From NCBI RefSeq assembly GCF_051020975.1, contig NW_027478168.1, positions 10,974,001 through 11,038,000 of the forward strand: 64,000 nucleotides of DNA, given 5' to 3'. How positions within the stretch are numbered: the first letter of the stretch is position 1; each line of letters opens with the position of its first letter. Under the pieces are notes generated by a model that did no database searches, was not told the DNA's origin, and was given only the letters and a program-made list of their open reading frames with translations. Made by a program: the position numbers and the translations under genes. This stretch comes from Osmia lignaria lignaria. Its lineage: Eukaryota; Arthropoda; Insecta; Hymenoptera; Megachilidae. This document shows positions 36,365 through 50,850 of this stretch, in pieces.

Positions 36365-38940
36365 TTGCAGATTTATCTCAAGGGAAGGGGCCTGACGGAC
36401 ATATTTCGAGATATTTCTTCTTCTTGTTGTTCTTCTTCTGCACAGCTTAGCTGGACGTGGCATTTGCAGCTCGCACTAGTGCAGAGTTGTCTCAAAGAAA
36501 GGGGCCACGGTGTTTCTGTATCTCTATTATGTTGGTGCGGCTTCGGAACTTTTAAATATCTCGATATATCTCGAAAACTACGCTTCTGATCAAAAAATAT
36601 CATAGAACATAAAAAGTAGGAAACTTAATTCTCTACCAAAAAGGTCTCTTAACATTTTGCCATAGCTCGTTTCGTTTCCGAGATATTTGCAGATTTATCT
36701 CAAGGGAAGGGGCCTGACGGACATATTTCGAGATATTTCTTCTTCTTGTTGTTCTTCTTCTGCACAGCTAAGCTGGAAGTGGCATTTACAGCTCGCAATA
36801 GTGCAGAGTTATCTCAAAGAAAGGGGCCACGGTGTTTCTGTATCTCTATTATGTTGGTGTGGCTTCGGAACTTTTAAATATCTTGATATATCTCGAGAAC
36901 TACGCATCTGATCAAAAAATATCATAGAACATAAATTGTAGGAAACATAATTCTCTACAAAAAAGGTCTCTTAACATTTTGCCATAGCTCGCTTCGTTTC
37001 CGAGATATTTGCAGATTTATCACAAGGGAAGGGGCCTGACGGACATATTTCGAGATATTTCTTCTTCTTGTTGTTCTTCTTCTGCACAGCTAAGCTGGAA
37101 GTGGCATTTGCGGCTCGCACTAGTGCAGAATTATCTCAAAGAAAGGGGCCACGGTGTTTCTGTATCCCTATTATGTTGGTGCGGCTTCGGAACTTTTAAA
37201 TATCTCGATATATCTCGAAAACTACGCTTCTGATCAAAAAATATCATAGAACATAAATTGTAGGAAACATAATTCTCTACAAAAAACGTCTCTTAACGTT
37301 TTGCCATAGCTCGCTTCGTTTCCGAGATATTTGCAGATTCAGCTCAAAGGAACTGGCCTGACGGACATATTTCGAGATATTTCTTCTTCTTGTTGTTCTT
37401 CCTCTGCACAGCTAAGCTGGAAGTGGCATTTGCAGCTCGCAATAGTGCAGAGTTATCTCAAAGAAAGGGGCCACGGTGTTTCTGTATCTCTATTATGTTG
37501 GTGCGGCTTCGGAACTTTTAAATATCTTGATATATCTCGAGAACTACGCATCTGATCAAAAAATATCATAGAACATAAAAAGTAGGAAACTTAATTCTCT
37601 ACAAAAAAGGTCTCTTAACATTTTGCCATAGCTCGCTTCGTTTCCGAGATATTTGCATATTTATCTCAAGGGAAGGGGCCTGACGGACATATTTCGAGAT
37701 ATTTCTTCTTCTTGTTGTTCTTCTTCTGCACAGCTAAGCTGGAAGTGGCATTTGCGGCTCGCACTAGTGCAGAGTTATCTCAAAGAAAGGGGCCACGGTG
37801 TTTCTGTATCTCTATTATGTTGGTGCGGCTTCGGAACTTTTAAATATCTCGATATATCTCGAAAACTACGCTTCTGATCAAAAAATATCATACAACATAA
37901 ATTGTAGGAAACATAATTCTCTACAAAAAAGGTCTCTTAACATTTTGCCATAGCTCGCTTCGTTTCCGAGATATTTGCAGATTCAGCTCAAAGGAACTGG
38001 CCTGACGGACATATTTCGAGATATTTCTTCTTCTTGTTGTTCCTCCTCTGCACAGCTAAGCTGGAAGTGGCATTTGCAGCTCGCAATAGTGCAGAGTTAT
38101 CTTAAAGAAAGGGGCCACGGTGTTTCTGTATCTCTATTATGTTGGTGCGGCTTCGGAACTTTTAAATATCTTGATATATCTCGAGAACTACGCATCTGAT
38201 CAAAAAATGTCATAGAACATAAAAAGTAGGAAACTTAATTCTCTACAAAAAAGGTCTCTTAACATTTTGCCATAGCTCGCTTCGTTTCCGAGATATTTGC
38301 ATATTTATCTCAAGGGAAGGGGCCTGACGGACATATTTCGAGATATTTCTTCTTCTTGTTGTTCTTCTTCTGCACAGCTAAGCTGGAAGTGGCATTTGCG
38401 GCTCGCGCTAGTGCAGAGTTATCTCACCGAAATGGGCCACGGTGTTTCTGTATCTCTATTATGTTGGTGCGGCTTCGGAACTTTTAAATATCTCGATATA
38501 TCTCGAAAACTACGCTTCTGATCAAAAAATATCATAGAACATAAATTGTAGGAAACATAATTCTCTACAAAAAAGGTCTCTTAACATTTTGCCATAGCTC
38601 GCTTCGTTTCCGAGATATTTGCAGATTTATCTCAAGGGAAGGGGCCTGACGGACATATTTCGAGATATTTCTTCTTCTTGTTGTTCTTCTTCTGCACAGC
38701 TAAACTGGAAGTGGCATTTGCGGCTCGCACTAGTGCAGAGTTATCTCACCGAAATGGGCCACGGTGTTTCTGTATCTCTATTATGTTGGTGCGGCTTCGG
38801 AACTTTTAAATATCTCGATATATCTCGAAAACTACGCTTCAGATCAAAAAATATCATAGAACATAAATTGTAGGAAACATAATTCTCTACAAAAAAGGTC
38901 TCTTAACATTTTGCCATAGCTCGCTTCGTTTCCGAGATAT

Positions 38941-40228
38941 TTGCAGATTTATCTCAAGGGAAGGGGCCTGACGGACATATTTCGAGATATTTCTTCTTCT
39001 TGTTGTTCTTCTTCTGCACAGCTAAACTGGAAGTGGCATTTGCAGCTCGCACTAGTGCAGAGTTATCTCAAGGAAAGGGGCCACGGTGTTTCTGTATCTC
39101 TATTATGTTGGTGCGGCTTCGGAACTTTTAAATATCTCGATATATCTCGAAAACTACGCTTCTGATCAAAAAATATCATAGAAGATAAAAAGTAGGAAAC
39201 TTAATTCTCTACAAAAAAGGTCTCTTAACATTTTGCCATAGCTCGCTTCGTTTCCGAGATATTTGCAGATTTATCTCAAGGGAAGGGGCCTAACGGACAT
39301 ATTTCGAGATATTTCTTCTTCTTGATGTTCTTCTTCTGCACAGCTAAACTGAAAGTGGCATTTCCAGCTCGCAATAGTGCAGAGTTATCTCAAAGAAAGG
39401 GGCCACGGTGTTTCTGTATCTCTATTATGTTGGTGCGGTTTCGGAACTTTTAAATATCTTGATATATCTCGAGAACTACGCATCTGATCAAAAAATATCA
39501 TAGAACATAAAAAGTAGGAAACTTAATTCTCTACAAAAAAGGTCTCTTAACATTTTGCCATAGCTCGCTTCGTTTCCGAGATATTTGCAGATTTATCTCA
39601 AGGGAAGGGGCCTGACGGACGTATTTCGAGATATTTCCTCTTCTTGTTGTTCTTCTTCTGCACAGCTGAGCTGGAAGTGGCATTTGCAGGTCGCAGTAGT
39701 GCAGAGTTATCTCAAAGAAAGGGGCCACGGTGTTTCTGTATCTCTATTATGTTGGTGCGGCTTCGGAACTTTTAAATATCTCGATATATCTCGAAAACTA
39801 CGCTTCTGATCAAAAAATATCATAGAACGTAAATTGTAGGAAACATTATTCTCTACAAAAAAGGTCTCTTAACATTTTGCCATAGCTCGCTTCGTTTCCG
39901 AGATATTTGCAGATTCATCTCAAGGGAAGGGGTCTGACGGACATATTTCGAGATATTTCTTCTTCTTGTTGTTCTTGTTCTGCACAGCTAAGCTGGAAGT
40001 GGCATTTGCAGCTCGCAATAGTGCAGAGTTATCCCAAAGAAAGGGGCCACGGTGTTTCTGTATCTCTATTATGTTGGTGCGGCTTCGGAACTTTTAAATA
40101 TCTTGATATATCTCGAGAACTACGCATCTGATCAAAAAATATCATAGAACATGAATTGTAGGAAACATAATTCTCTACAAAAAAGGTCTCTTAACATTTT
40201 GCCATAGATCGCTTCGTTTCCGAGATAT
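38941..40228 (+). repeat. Displaced copy of 35077-36364
   Basis: Same four marked units as 35077-36364 (displacement 3864 bp). Private changes include TAAACTGGAAG with GCAGCTCGCACTAG in the first unit, TAAACTGAAAG in the second and ATTTCCTCTTC in the third. Twelve intervening units separate the copies and do not repeat the pattern. Confidence 0.82.
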
Positions 40229-41194
40229 TTGCAGATTTATCTCAAGGGAAGGGGCCTGACGGACATATTTCGAGATATTTCTTCTTCTTGTTGTTCTTCT
40301 TCTGCACAGCTAAGCTAAAAGTGGCATTTGCAGCTCGCAATAGTGCAGAGTTATCTCAAAGAAAGGGGCCACGGTGTTTCTGTATCTCTATTATGTTGGT
40401 GCGGCTTCGGAACTTTTAAATATCTTGATATATCTCGAGAACTACGCACCTGATCAAAAAATATCATAGAACATAAAAAGTAGGAAACATAATTCTCTAC
40501 AAGAAAGGTCTCTTAACATTTTGCCATAGCTCGCTTCGTTTCCGAGATATTTGCAGATTCAGCTCAAAGGAACTGGCCTGACGGACATATTTCGAGATAT
40601 TTCTTCTTCTTGTTGTTCTTCCACTGCACAGCTAAGCTGGAAGTGGCATTTGCAGCTCGCAATAGTGCAGAGTTATCTCAAAGAAAGGGGCCACGGTGTT
40701 TCTGTATCTCTATTATGTTGGTGCGGCTTCGGAACTTTTGAATATCTTGATATATCTCGAAAACTACGCTTCTGATCAAAAAATATCATAGAACATAAAT
40801 TGTAGGAAACATAATTCTCTACAAAAAAGGTCTCTTAACATTTTGCCATAGCTCGCTTCGTTTCCGAGATATTTGTAGATTTATCTCAAGGGAAGGGGCC
40901 TGACGGACATATTTCGAGATATTTCTTCTTCTTGTTGTTCTTCTTCTGCACAGCTAAGCTAAAAGTGGCATTTGCAGCTCGCAATAGTGCAGAGTTATCT
41001 CAAAGAAAGGGGCCACGGTGTTTCTGTATCTCTATTATGTTGGAGCGGCTTCGGAACTTTTAAATATCTTGATATATCTCGAGAACTACGCATCTGATCA
41101 GAAAATATCATAGAAGATAAAAAGTAGGAAACTTAATTCTCTACAAAAAAGGTCTCTTAACATTTTGCCATAGCTCGCTTCGTTTCCGAGATAT

Positions 41195-42482
41195 TCGCAG
41201 ATTTATCTCAAGGTAAGGGGCCTGACGGACATATTTCGAGATATTTCTTCTTCTTGTTGTTCTTCTTCTGCACAGCTAAGCTGGAAGTGGCATTTGCAGC
41301 TCGCAATAGTGCATAGTTATCTGAAAGAAAGGGGCCACGCTGTTTCTGTATCTCTATTATGTTGGTGCGGCTTCGGAACTTTTAAATATCTTGATATATC
41401 TCGAGAACTACGCATCTGATCAAAAAATATCATAGAACATAAAAAGTAGGAAACTCAATTCTCTACAAAAAAGGTCTCTTAACATTTTGCAATAGCTCGC
41501 TTCGTTTCCGAGATATTTGCAGATTTATCTCAAGGGAAGGTGCCTGACGGACATATTTCGAGATATTTCTTCTTCTTGTTGTTCTTGTTCTGCACAGCTA
41601 AGCTGGAAGTGGCATTTGCGGCTCGCACTAGTGCAGAGTTATCTCAAAGAAAGGGGCCACGGTGTTTCTGTATCTCTATTATGTTGGTGCGGCTTCGGAA
41701 CTTTTAAATATCTCGATATATCTCGAAAACTACGCTTCTGAACAAAAAATATCATAGAACATAAATTGTAGGAAACATAATTCTCTACAAAAAAGGTCTC
41801 TTAACATTTTGCCATAGCTCGCTTCGTTTCCGAGATATTTGCAGATATATCTCAAGGGAAGGGGCCTGACGGACATATTTCGAGATATTTCTTCTTCTTG
41901 TTGTTCTTCTTCTGCACAGCTTAACTGGAAGTGGCATTTACAGCTCGCAATAGTGCATAGTTATCTGAAAGAAAGGGTCCACGGTGTTTCTGTATCTCTA
42001 TTATGTTGGTGCGGCTTCGGAACTTTTAAATATCTTGATATATCTCGAGAACTACGCATCTGATCAAAAAATATCATAGAACATAAAAAGTAGCAAACTC
42101 AATTCTCTACAAAAAAGGTCTCTTAACATTTTGCAATAGCTCGCTTCGTTTCCGAGATATTTGCAGATTTATCTCAAGGGAACGTGCCTGACGGACATAT
42201 TTCGAGATATTTCTTCTTCTTGTTGTTCTTGTTCTGCACAGCTAAGCTGGAAGTGGCATTTGCGGCTCGCACTAGTGCAGAGTTATCTCAAAGAAAGGGG
42301 CCACGGTGTTTCTGTATCTCTATTATGTTGGTGCGGCTTCGGAACTTTTAAATATCTCGATATATCTCGAGAAGTACGCGTCTGATCAAAAAATATCATA
42401 GAACATAAAAAGTAGGAAACTTAATTCTCTACAAAAAAGGTCTCTTAACATTTTGCCATAGCTCGCTTCGTTTCCGAGATAT
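41195..42482 (+). repeat. 644-bp dimer pair of a separate type
   Basis: Units at 41195 and 41839 share GTGCATAGTTATCTGAAAG and end with CAAACTC or GAAACTC plus TTTTGCAATAGC. Units at 41517 and 41839+322 share CTTGTTCTGC with AAGGTGCCTG or AACGTGCCTG. The order is dimer-dimer. In the first unit ATATTCGCAG removes the TTG and the altered reading adds a stop, so the recurrent frame is lost there. Confidence 0.75.
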
Positions 42483-42628
42483 TTGCAGATTTATCTCAAG
42501 GGAAGGGGCCTGACGGACATATTTCGAGATATTTCTTCTTCTTGTTGCTCTTCTTCTGCACAGCTAAGCTGGAAGTGGCATTTGCGGCTCGCAATAGTGC
42601 AGAGTTATCTCAACGAAAGGGGCCACGG

Positions 42629-42630
42629 TT
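42629..42630 (+). other. 1-bp deletion in a monomer
   Basis: The unit at 42483 reads CCACGGTTTTCTG where others have CCACGGTGTTTCTG. One G is missing between these positions. All later unit starts are one base early, and the recurrent frame changes after the Gly-His-Gly codons to end at 79 codons. Confidence 0.9.
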
Positions 42631-45600
42631 TTCTGTATCTCTATTATGTTGGTGCGGCTTCGGAACTTTTAAATATCTCGATATATCTCGAAAACTACGC
42701 TTCTGATCAAAAAATATCATAGAACATAAATTGTAGGAAACATAATTCTCTACAAAAAAGGTCTCTTAACATTTTGCCATAGCTCGCTTCGTTTCCGAGA
42801 TATTTGCAGATTTATCTCAAGGGAAGGGGCCTGACGGACATATTTCGAGATATTTCTTCTTCTTGTTGTTCTTCTTCTGCACAGCTAAGCTGAAAGTGGC
42901 ATTTGCAGCTCGCAATAGTGCAGAGTTATCTCAAAGAAAGGGGCCACGGTGTTTCTGTATCTCTATTATGTTGGTGCGGCTTCGGAACTTTTAAATATCT
43001 TGATATATCTCGAGAACTACGCATCTGATCAAAAAATATCATAGAACATAAAAAGTAGGAAACTTAATTCGCTACAAAAAAGGTCTCTTAACATTTTGCC
43101 ATAGCTCGCTTCGTTTCCGAGATATTTGCAGATTTATCTCAAGGTAAGGGGCCTGACGGACATATTTCGAGATATTTCTTCTTCTTGTTGTTCTTCTTCT
43201 GCACAGCTAAGCTGGAAGTGGCATTTGCAGCTCGCAATAGTGCAGAGTTATCCCAAAGAAAGGGGCCACGGTGTTTCTGTATCTCTATTATGTTGGTGCG
43301 GCTTCGGAACTTTTAAATATCTTGATATATCTCGAGAACTACGCCTCTGATCGAAAAATATCATGGAACATAAAAAGTAGGAAACCTAATTTTCTACAAA
43401 AAAGGTCTCTTAACATTTTGCCGTAGCCCGGTTCGTTTCCGGGATATTTGCAGATTTATCTCAAGGGAAGGGGCCTGACGGACATATTTCGAAATATTTC
43501 TTATTCTTGTTGTTCTTCTTCTGCACAGCTAAGCTGGAAGTGGCATTTGCAGCTCGCAATAGTGCAGAGTTATCTCAAAGAGAGGGGCCACGGTGTTTCT
43601 GTATCTCTATTATGTTGGTGCGGCTTCGGAACTTTTAAATATCTTGATATATCTCGAGAACTGCGCATCTGATCAAAAAATATCATAGAACATAAAAAGT
43701 AGGAAACTTAATTCTCTACAAAAATGGTCTCTTAACATTTTGCCATAGCTCGCTTCGTTTCCGAGATATTTGCAGATTTATCTCAAGGGAAGGGTCCTGA
43801 TGGACATATTTCGAGATATTTCTTCTTCTTGTTGTTCTTCTTCTGCACAGCTAAACTGGAAGTGGCATTTCCAGCTCGCAATCGTGCAGAGTTATCTCAA
43901 AGAAAGGGGCCACGGTGTTTCTGTATCTCTATTATGTTGGTGCGGCTTCGGAACTTTTAAATATCTTGATATATCTCGAGAACTACGCCTCTGATCGAAA
44001 CATATCATAGAACATAAAAAGTAGGAAACTTAATTTTCTACAAAAAAGGTCTCTTAACATTTTGCCATAGCTCGCTTCGTTTCCGAGATATTTGCAGATT
44101 TATCTCAAGGGAAGGGGCCTGACGGACATATTTCGAGATATTTCTTCTTCTTGTCGTTCTTCTTCTGCACAGCTAAGCTGGAAGTGGCATTTGCGGCTCG
44201 TACTAGTGCAGAGTTATCTCAAAGAAAGGAGCCACGGTGTTTCTGTATCTCTATTATGTTGGTGCGGCTTCGGAACTTTTAAATATCTCGATATATCTCG
44301 AAAACTACGCTTCTGATCAAAAAATATCATAGAACATAAATTGTAGGAAACATAATTCACTACAAAAAACGTCTCTTAACATTTTGCCATAGCTCGCTTC
44401 GTTTCCGAGATATTTGCAGATTCAGCTCAAAGGAACGGGCCTGACGGACATATTTCGAGATACTTCTTCTTCTTGTTGTTCTTCCTCTGCACAGCTAAGC
44501 TGGAAGTGGCATTTGCAGCTCGCAATAGTGCAGAGTTATCTCAAAGAAAGGGGCCACGGTGTTTCTGTATCTCTATTATGTTGGTGCGGCTTCGGAACTT
44601 TTAAATATCTTGATATATCTCGAGAACTACGCATCTGATCAAAAAATATCATAGAACATAAAAAGTAGGAAACTTAATTCTCTACAAAAAAGGTCTCTTA
44701 ACATTTCGCCATAGCTCGCTTCGTTTCCGAGATATTTGCAGATTTATCTCAAGGGAAGGGGCCTGACGGACATATTTCGAGATATTTCTTCTTCTTGTTG
44801 TCCTTCTTCTGCACAGCTAAGCTGGAAGTGGCATTTACAGCTCGCAATCGTGCAGAGTTATCTCAAAGAAAGGGGCCACGGTGTTTCTGTATCTCTATTA
44901 TGTTGGTGCGGCTTCGGAACTTTTAAATATCTTGATATATCTCGAGAACTACGCATCTGATCAAAAAATATCATAGAACATGAAAAGTAGGAAACTTAAT
45001 TCTCTACAAAAAAGGTCTCTTAACATTTCGCCATAGCTCGCTTCGTTTCCGAGATATTTGCAGATTTATCTCAAGGGAAGGGGCCTGACGGACATATTTC
45101 GAGATATTTCTTCTTCTTGTTGTTCTTCTTCTGCACAGCTAAGCTGGAAGTGGCATTTGCGGCTCGCACTAGTGCAGAGTTATCTCAAAGAAAGGGGCCA
45201 CGGTGTTTCTGTATCCCTATTATGTTGGTGCGGCTTCGGAACTTTTAAATATCTCGATATATCTCGAAAACTACGCTTCTGATCAAAAAATATCATAGAA
45301 CATAAATTGTAGGAAACATAATTCTCTATAAAAAACGTCTCTTAACATTTTGCCATAGCTCGCTTCGTTTCCGAGATATTTGCAGATTCAGCTCAAAGGA
45401 ACTGGCCTGACGGACATATTTCGAGATATTTCTTCTTCTTGTTGTTCTTCCTCTGCACAGCTAAGCTGGAAGTGGCATTTGCGGCTCGCACTAGTGCAGA
45501 GTTATCTCAACGAAAGGGGCCACGGTGTTTCTGTATCTCTATTATGTTGGTGCGGCTTCGGAACTTTTAAATATCTTGATATATCTCGAGAACTACGCAT

Positions 45601-48600
45601 CTGATCAAAAAATATCATAGAACATAAAAAGTAGGAAACATAATTCTCTACAAAAAAGGTCTCTTAACATTTTGCCATAGCTCGCTTCGTTTCCGAGATA
45701 TTTGCAGATATATCTCAAGGGAAGGGGCCTGACGGACATATTTCGAGATATGTCTTCTTCTTGTTGTTCTTCTTCTGCACAGCTAAGCTGGAAGTGGCAT
45801 TTACAGCTCGCAATAGTGCAGAGTTATCTCAAAGAAAGGGGCCACGGTGTTTCTGTATCTCTATTATGTTGGTGCGGCTTCGGAACTTTTAAATATCTTG
45901 ATATATCTCGAGAACTACGCATCAGATCAAAAAATATCATAGAACATAAAAAGTAGGAAACTTAATTCTCTACAAAAAAGGTCTCTTAGCATTTTGCCAT
46001 AGCTCTCTTCGTTTCCGAGATATTTGCAGATTTATCTCAGGGGAAGGGGCCTGACGGACATATTTCGCGATATTTCTTCTTCTTGATGTTCTTCTTCTGC
46101 ACAGCTAAGCTGGAAGTGGCATTTGCAGCTCGCAATAGTGCAGAGTTATCTCAGAGAAAGGGGCCACGGTGTTTCTGTATCTCTATTATGTTGGTGCGGC
46201 TTCGGAACTTTTAAATATCTTGATATATCTCGAGAACTACGCATCAGATCAAAAAATATCAATGAACATAAAAAGTAGGAAACTTAATTCTCTACAAAAA
46301 AGGTCTCTTAACATTTTGCCATAGCTCTCTTCGTTTCCGCGATATTTGCAGATTTATCTCAAGGGAAGGGGCCTGACGGACATATTTCGAGATATTTCTT
46401 CTTCTTGATGTTCTTCTTCTGCACAGCTAAGCTGGAAGTGGCATTTGCAGCTCGCAATAGTGCAGAGTTATCTCAAAGAAAGGGGCCACGGTGTTTCTGT
46501 ATCTCTATTATGTTGGTGCGGCTTCGGAACTTTCAAATATCTTGATATATCTCGAGAACTACGCATCTGATCAAAAAATATCATAGAACATAAAACGTAG
46601 GAAACTTAATTCTCTACAAAAAAGGTCTCTCAACATTTTGCCATAGCTCGCTTCGTTTCCGAGATATTTGCAGATTTATCTCAAGGGAAGGGGCCTGACG
46701 GACATATTTCGAGATATTTCTTCTTCTTGTTGTTCTTCTTCTGCACAGCTAAGCTGGAAGTGGCATTTGCGGCTCGCACTAGTGCAGAGTTATCTCAACG
46801 AAAGGGGCCACGGTGTTTCTGTATCTCTATTATGTTGGTGCGGCTTCGGCACTTCTAAATATCTCGATATATCTCGAAAATTACGCTTCTGATCAAAAAA
46901 TATCATAGAACATAAATTGTAGGAAACATAATTCTCTACAAAAAAGGTCTCTTAACATTTTGCCATAGCTCGCTTCGTTTCCGAGATATCTGCAGATATA
47001 TCTCAAGGGAAGGGGCCTGACGGACATATTTCGAGATATTTCTTCTTCTTGATGTTCTTCTTCTGCACAGCTAAGCTGGAAGTGGCATTTGCAGCTCGCA
47101 ATAGTGCAGAGTTATCTCAAAGAAAGGGGCCACGGTGTTTCTGTATCTCTATTATGTTGGTGCGGCTTCGGAACTTTTAAGTATCTTGATATATCTCGAG
47201 AACTACGCATCTGATCAAAAAATATCATAGAACATAAAAAGTGGGAAACTTAATTCTCTACAAAAAAGGTCTCTTAACATTCTGCTATAGCTCGCTTCGT
47301 TTCCGAGATATTTGCAGATTTATCTCAGGGGAAGGGGCCTGACGGACATATTTCGAGATATTTCTTCTTCTTGTTGTTCTTCTTCTGCACAGCTAAGCTG
47401 GAAGTGGCATTTGCGGCTCGCACTAGTGCAGAGTTATCTCAAAGAAAGGGGCCACGGTGTTTCTGTATCTCTATTATGTTGGTGCGGCTTTGGAACTTTT
47501 AAATATCTCGATATATCTCGAAAACTACGCTTCTCACTAAAAAATATCATAGAACATAAATTGTACGAAACATAATTCTCTACAAAAAAGGTCTCTTAAC
47601 ATTTTGCCATAGCTCGCTTCGTTTCCGAGATATTTGCAGATATATCTCAAGGGAAGGGGCCTGACGGACATATTTCGAGATATTTCTTCTTCTTGTTGTT
47701 CTTCTTCTGCACAGCTAAGCTGGAAGTGGCATTTACAGCTCGCAATAGTGCAGAGTTATCTCAAAGAAAGGGGCCACGGTGTTTCTGTATCTCTATTATG
47801 TTGGTGCGGCTTCGGAACTTCTAAATATCTCGATATATCTCGAAAACTACGCTTCTGATCAAAAAATATCATAGAACATAAATTGTAGGAAACATAATTC
47901 TCTACAAAAAAGGTCTCTTAACATTTTGCCATAGCTCGCTTCGTTTCCGAGATATTTGCAGATATATCTCAAGGGAAGGGGCCTGACGGACATATTTCGA
48001 GATATTTCTTCTTCTTGTTGTTCTTCTTCTGCACAGCTAAGCTGGAAGTGGCATTTGCGGCTCGCAATAGTGCAGAGTTATCTCAAAGAAAGGGGCCACG
48101 GTGTTTCTGTATCTCTATTATGTTGGTGCGGCTTCGGAACTTTTAAATATCTTGATATATCTCGAGAACTACGCATCAGATCAAAAAATATCAATGAACA
48201 TAAAAAGTAGGAAACTTAATTCTCTACAAAAAAGGTCTCTTAACATTTTGCCATAGCTCTCTTCGTTTCCGAGATATTTGCAGATTTATCTCAAGGGAAG
48301 GGGCCTGACGGACATATTTCGAGATATTTCTTCTTCTTGATGTTCTTCTTCTGCACAGCTAAGCTGGAAGTGGCATTTGCAGCTCGCAATAGTGCAGAGT
48401 TATCTCAAAGAAAGGGGCCACGGTGTTTCTGTATCTCTATTATGTTGGTGCGGCTTCGGAACTTTTAAGTATCTTGATATATCTCGAGAACTACGCATCT
48501 GATCAAAAAATATCATAGAACATAAAAAGTAGGAAACTTAATTCTCTACAAAAAAGGTCTCTTAACATTTTGCCATAGCTCGCTTCGTTTCCGAGATATT

Positions 48601-50209
48601 TGCAGATTTATCTCAAGGGAAGGGGCCTGACGGACATATTTCGAGATATTTCTTCTTCTTGTTGTTCTTCTTCTGCACAGCTAAGCTGGAAGTGGCATTT
48701 GCGGCTCGCACTAGTGCAGAGTTATCTCAAAGAAAGGGGCCACGGTGTTTCTGTATCTCTATTATGTTGGTGCGGCTTTGGAACTTTTAAATATCTCGAT
48801 ATATCTCGAAAACTACGCTTCTCACCAAAAAATATCATAGAACATAAATTGTACGAAACATAATTCTCTACAAAAAAGGTCTCTTAATATTTTGCCATAG
48901 CTCGCTTCGTTTCCGAGATATTTGCAGATATATCTCAAGGGAAGGGGCCTGACGGACATATTTCGAGATATTTCTTCTTCTTGTTGTTCTTCTTCTGCAC
49001 AGCTAAGCTGGAAGTGGCATTTACAGCTCGCAATAGTGCAGAGTTATCTCAAAGAAAGGGGCCACGGTGTTTCTGTATCTCTATTATGTTGGTGCGGCTT
49101 CGGAACTTTTAAATATCTTGATATATCTCGAGAACTACGCATCTGATCAAAAAATATCATAGAACATAAAAAGTAGGAAACTTAATTCTCTACAAAAAAG
49201 GTCTCTTAACATTTTGCCATAGCTCGCTTCGTTTCCGAGATATTTGCAGATATATCTCAAGGGAAGGGGCCTGACGGACATATTTCGAGATATTTCTTCT
49301 TCTTGTTGTTCTTCTTCTGCACAGCTAAGCTGGAAGTGGCATTTGCGGCTCGCACTAGTGCAGAGTTATCTCAACGAAAGGGGCCACGGTGTTTCTGTAT
49401 CTCTATTATGTTGGTGCGGCTTCGGAACTTTTAAATATCTCGATATATCTCGAAAACTACGCTTCTGATCAAAAAATATCATAGAACATAAATTGTAGGA
49501 AACATAATTCTCTACAAAAAAGGTCTCTTAACATTTTGCCATAGCTAGCTTCGTTTCCGAGATATTTGCAGATATATCTCAAGGGAAGGGGCCTGACGGA
49601 CATATTTCGAGATATTTCTTCTTCTTGTTGTTCTTCTTCTGCACAGCTAAGCTGGAAGTGGCATTTACAGCTCGCAATAGTGCAGAGTTATCTCAAGGAA
49701 AGGGGCCACGGTGTTTCTGTATCTCTATTATGTTGGTGCGGCTTCGGAACTTTTAAATATCTTGATATATCTCGAGAACTACGCATCTGATCAAAAAATA
49801 TCATAGAACATAAAACGTAGGAAACTTAATTCTCTACAAAAAAGGTCTCTCAACATTTTGCCATAGCTCGCTTCGTTTCCGAGATATATGCAGATTTATC
49901 TCAAGGGAGGGGGCCTGACGGACATATTTCGAGATATTTCTTCTTCTTGTTGTTCTTCTTCTGCACAGCTAAGCTGGAAGTGGCATTTGCGGCTCGCACT
50001 AGTGCAGAGTTATCTCAACGAAAGGGGCCACGGTGTTTCTGTATCTCTATTATGTTGGTGCGGCTTCGGAACTTCTAAATATCTCGATATATCTCGAAAA
50101 CTACGCTTCTGATCAAAAAATATCATAGAACATAAATTGTAGGAAACATAATTCTCTACAAAAAAGGTCTCTTAACATTTTGCCATAGCTCGCTGCGTTT
50201 CCGAGATAT

Positions 50210-50850
50210 TTGCAGATATATCTCAAGGGAAGGGGCCTGACGGACATATTTCGAGATATTTCTTCTTCTTGTTGTTCTTCTTCTGCACAGCTAAGCTGGA
50301 AGTGGCATTTGCGGCACGCAATAGTGCAGAGTTATCTCAAAGAAAGGGGCCACGGTGTTTCTGTATCTCTATTATGTTGGTGCGGCTTCGGAACTTTTAA
50401 ATATCTAGATATATCTCGAGAACTACGCATCAGATCAAAAAATATCAATGAACATAAAAAGTAGGAAACTTAATTCTCTACAAAAAAGGTCTGTTAACAT
50501 TTTGCCATAGCTCTCTTCGTTTCCGAGATATTTGCAGATTTTTCTCAAGGGAAGGGGCCTGACGGACATATTTCGAGATATTTCTTCTTGATGTTCTTCT
50601 TCTGCACAGCTAAGCTGGAAGTGGCATATGCAGCTCGCAATAGTGCAGAGTTATCTCAAAGAAAGGGGCCACGGTGTTTCTGTATCTCTATTATGTTGGT
50701 GCGGCTTCGGAACTTTTAAGTATCTTGATATATCTCGAGAACTACGCATCTGATCAAAAAATATCATAGAACATAAAAAGTAGGAAACTTAATTCTCTAC
50801 AAAAAAGGTCTCTTAACATTTTGCCATAGCTCGCTTCGTTTCCGAGATAT
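50210..50850 (+). repeat. Two-unit segment, copy at 52139
   Basis: The first unit has GCGGCACGCAATAG, ATATCTAGATATATC, CATCAGATC and GGTCTGTTAAC; the second has CTTGATGTTC and GTGGCATATGC. All return at 52139-52782. The copy here has TTTTTCTCAAGG and a 3-bp deletion in its second unit, which the other lacks. Confidence 0.82.
50581..50590 (+). other. 3-bp contraction of the TTC tract
   Basis: The unit at 50532 has TTTCTTCTTGATGTTC where related units have one more TTC triplet. This is the only length change I found in the TTC tract among 197 complete units. Replication slippage is the likely cause. Unit starts to the right are three bases early. Confidence 0.88.
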
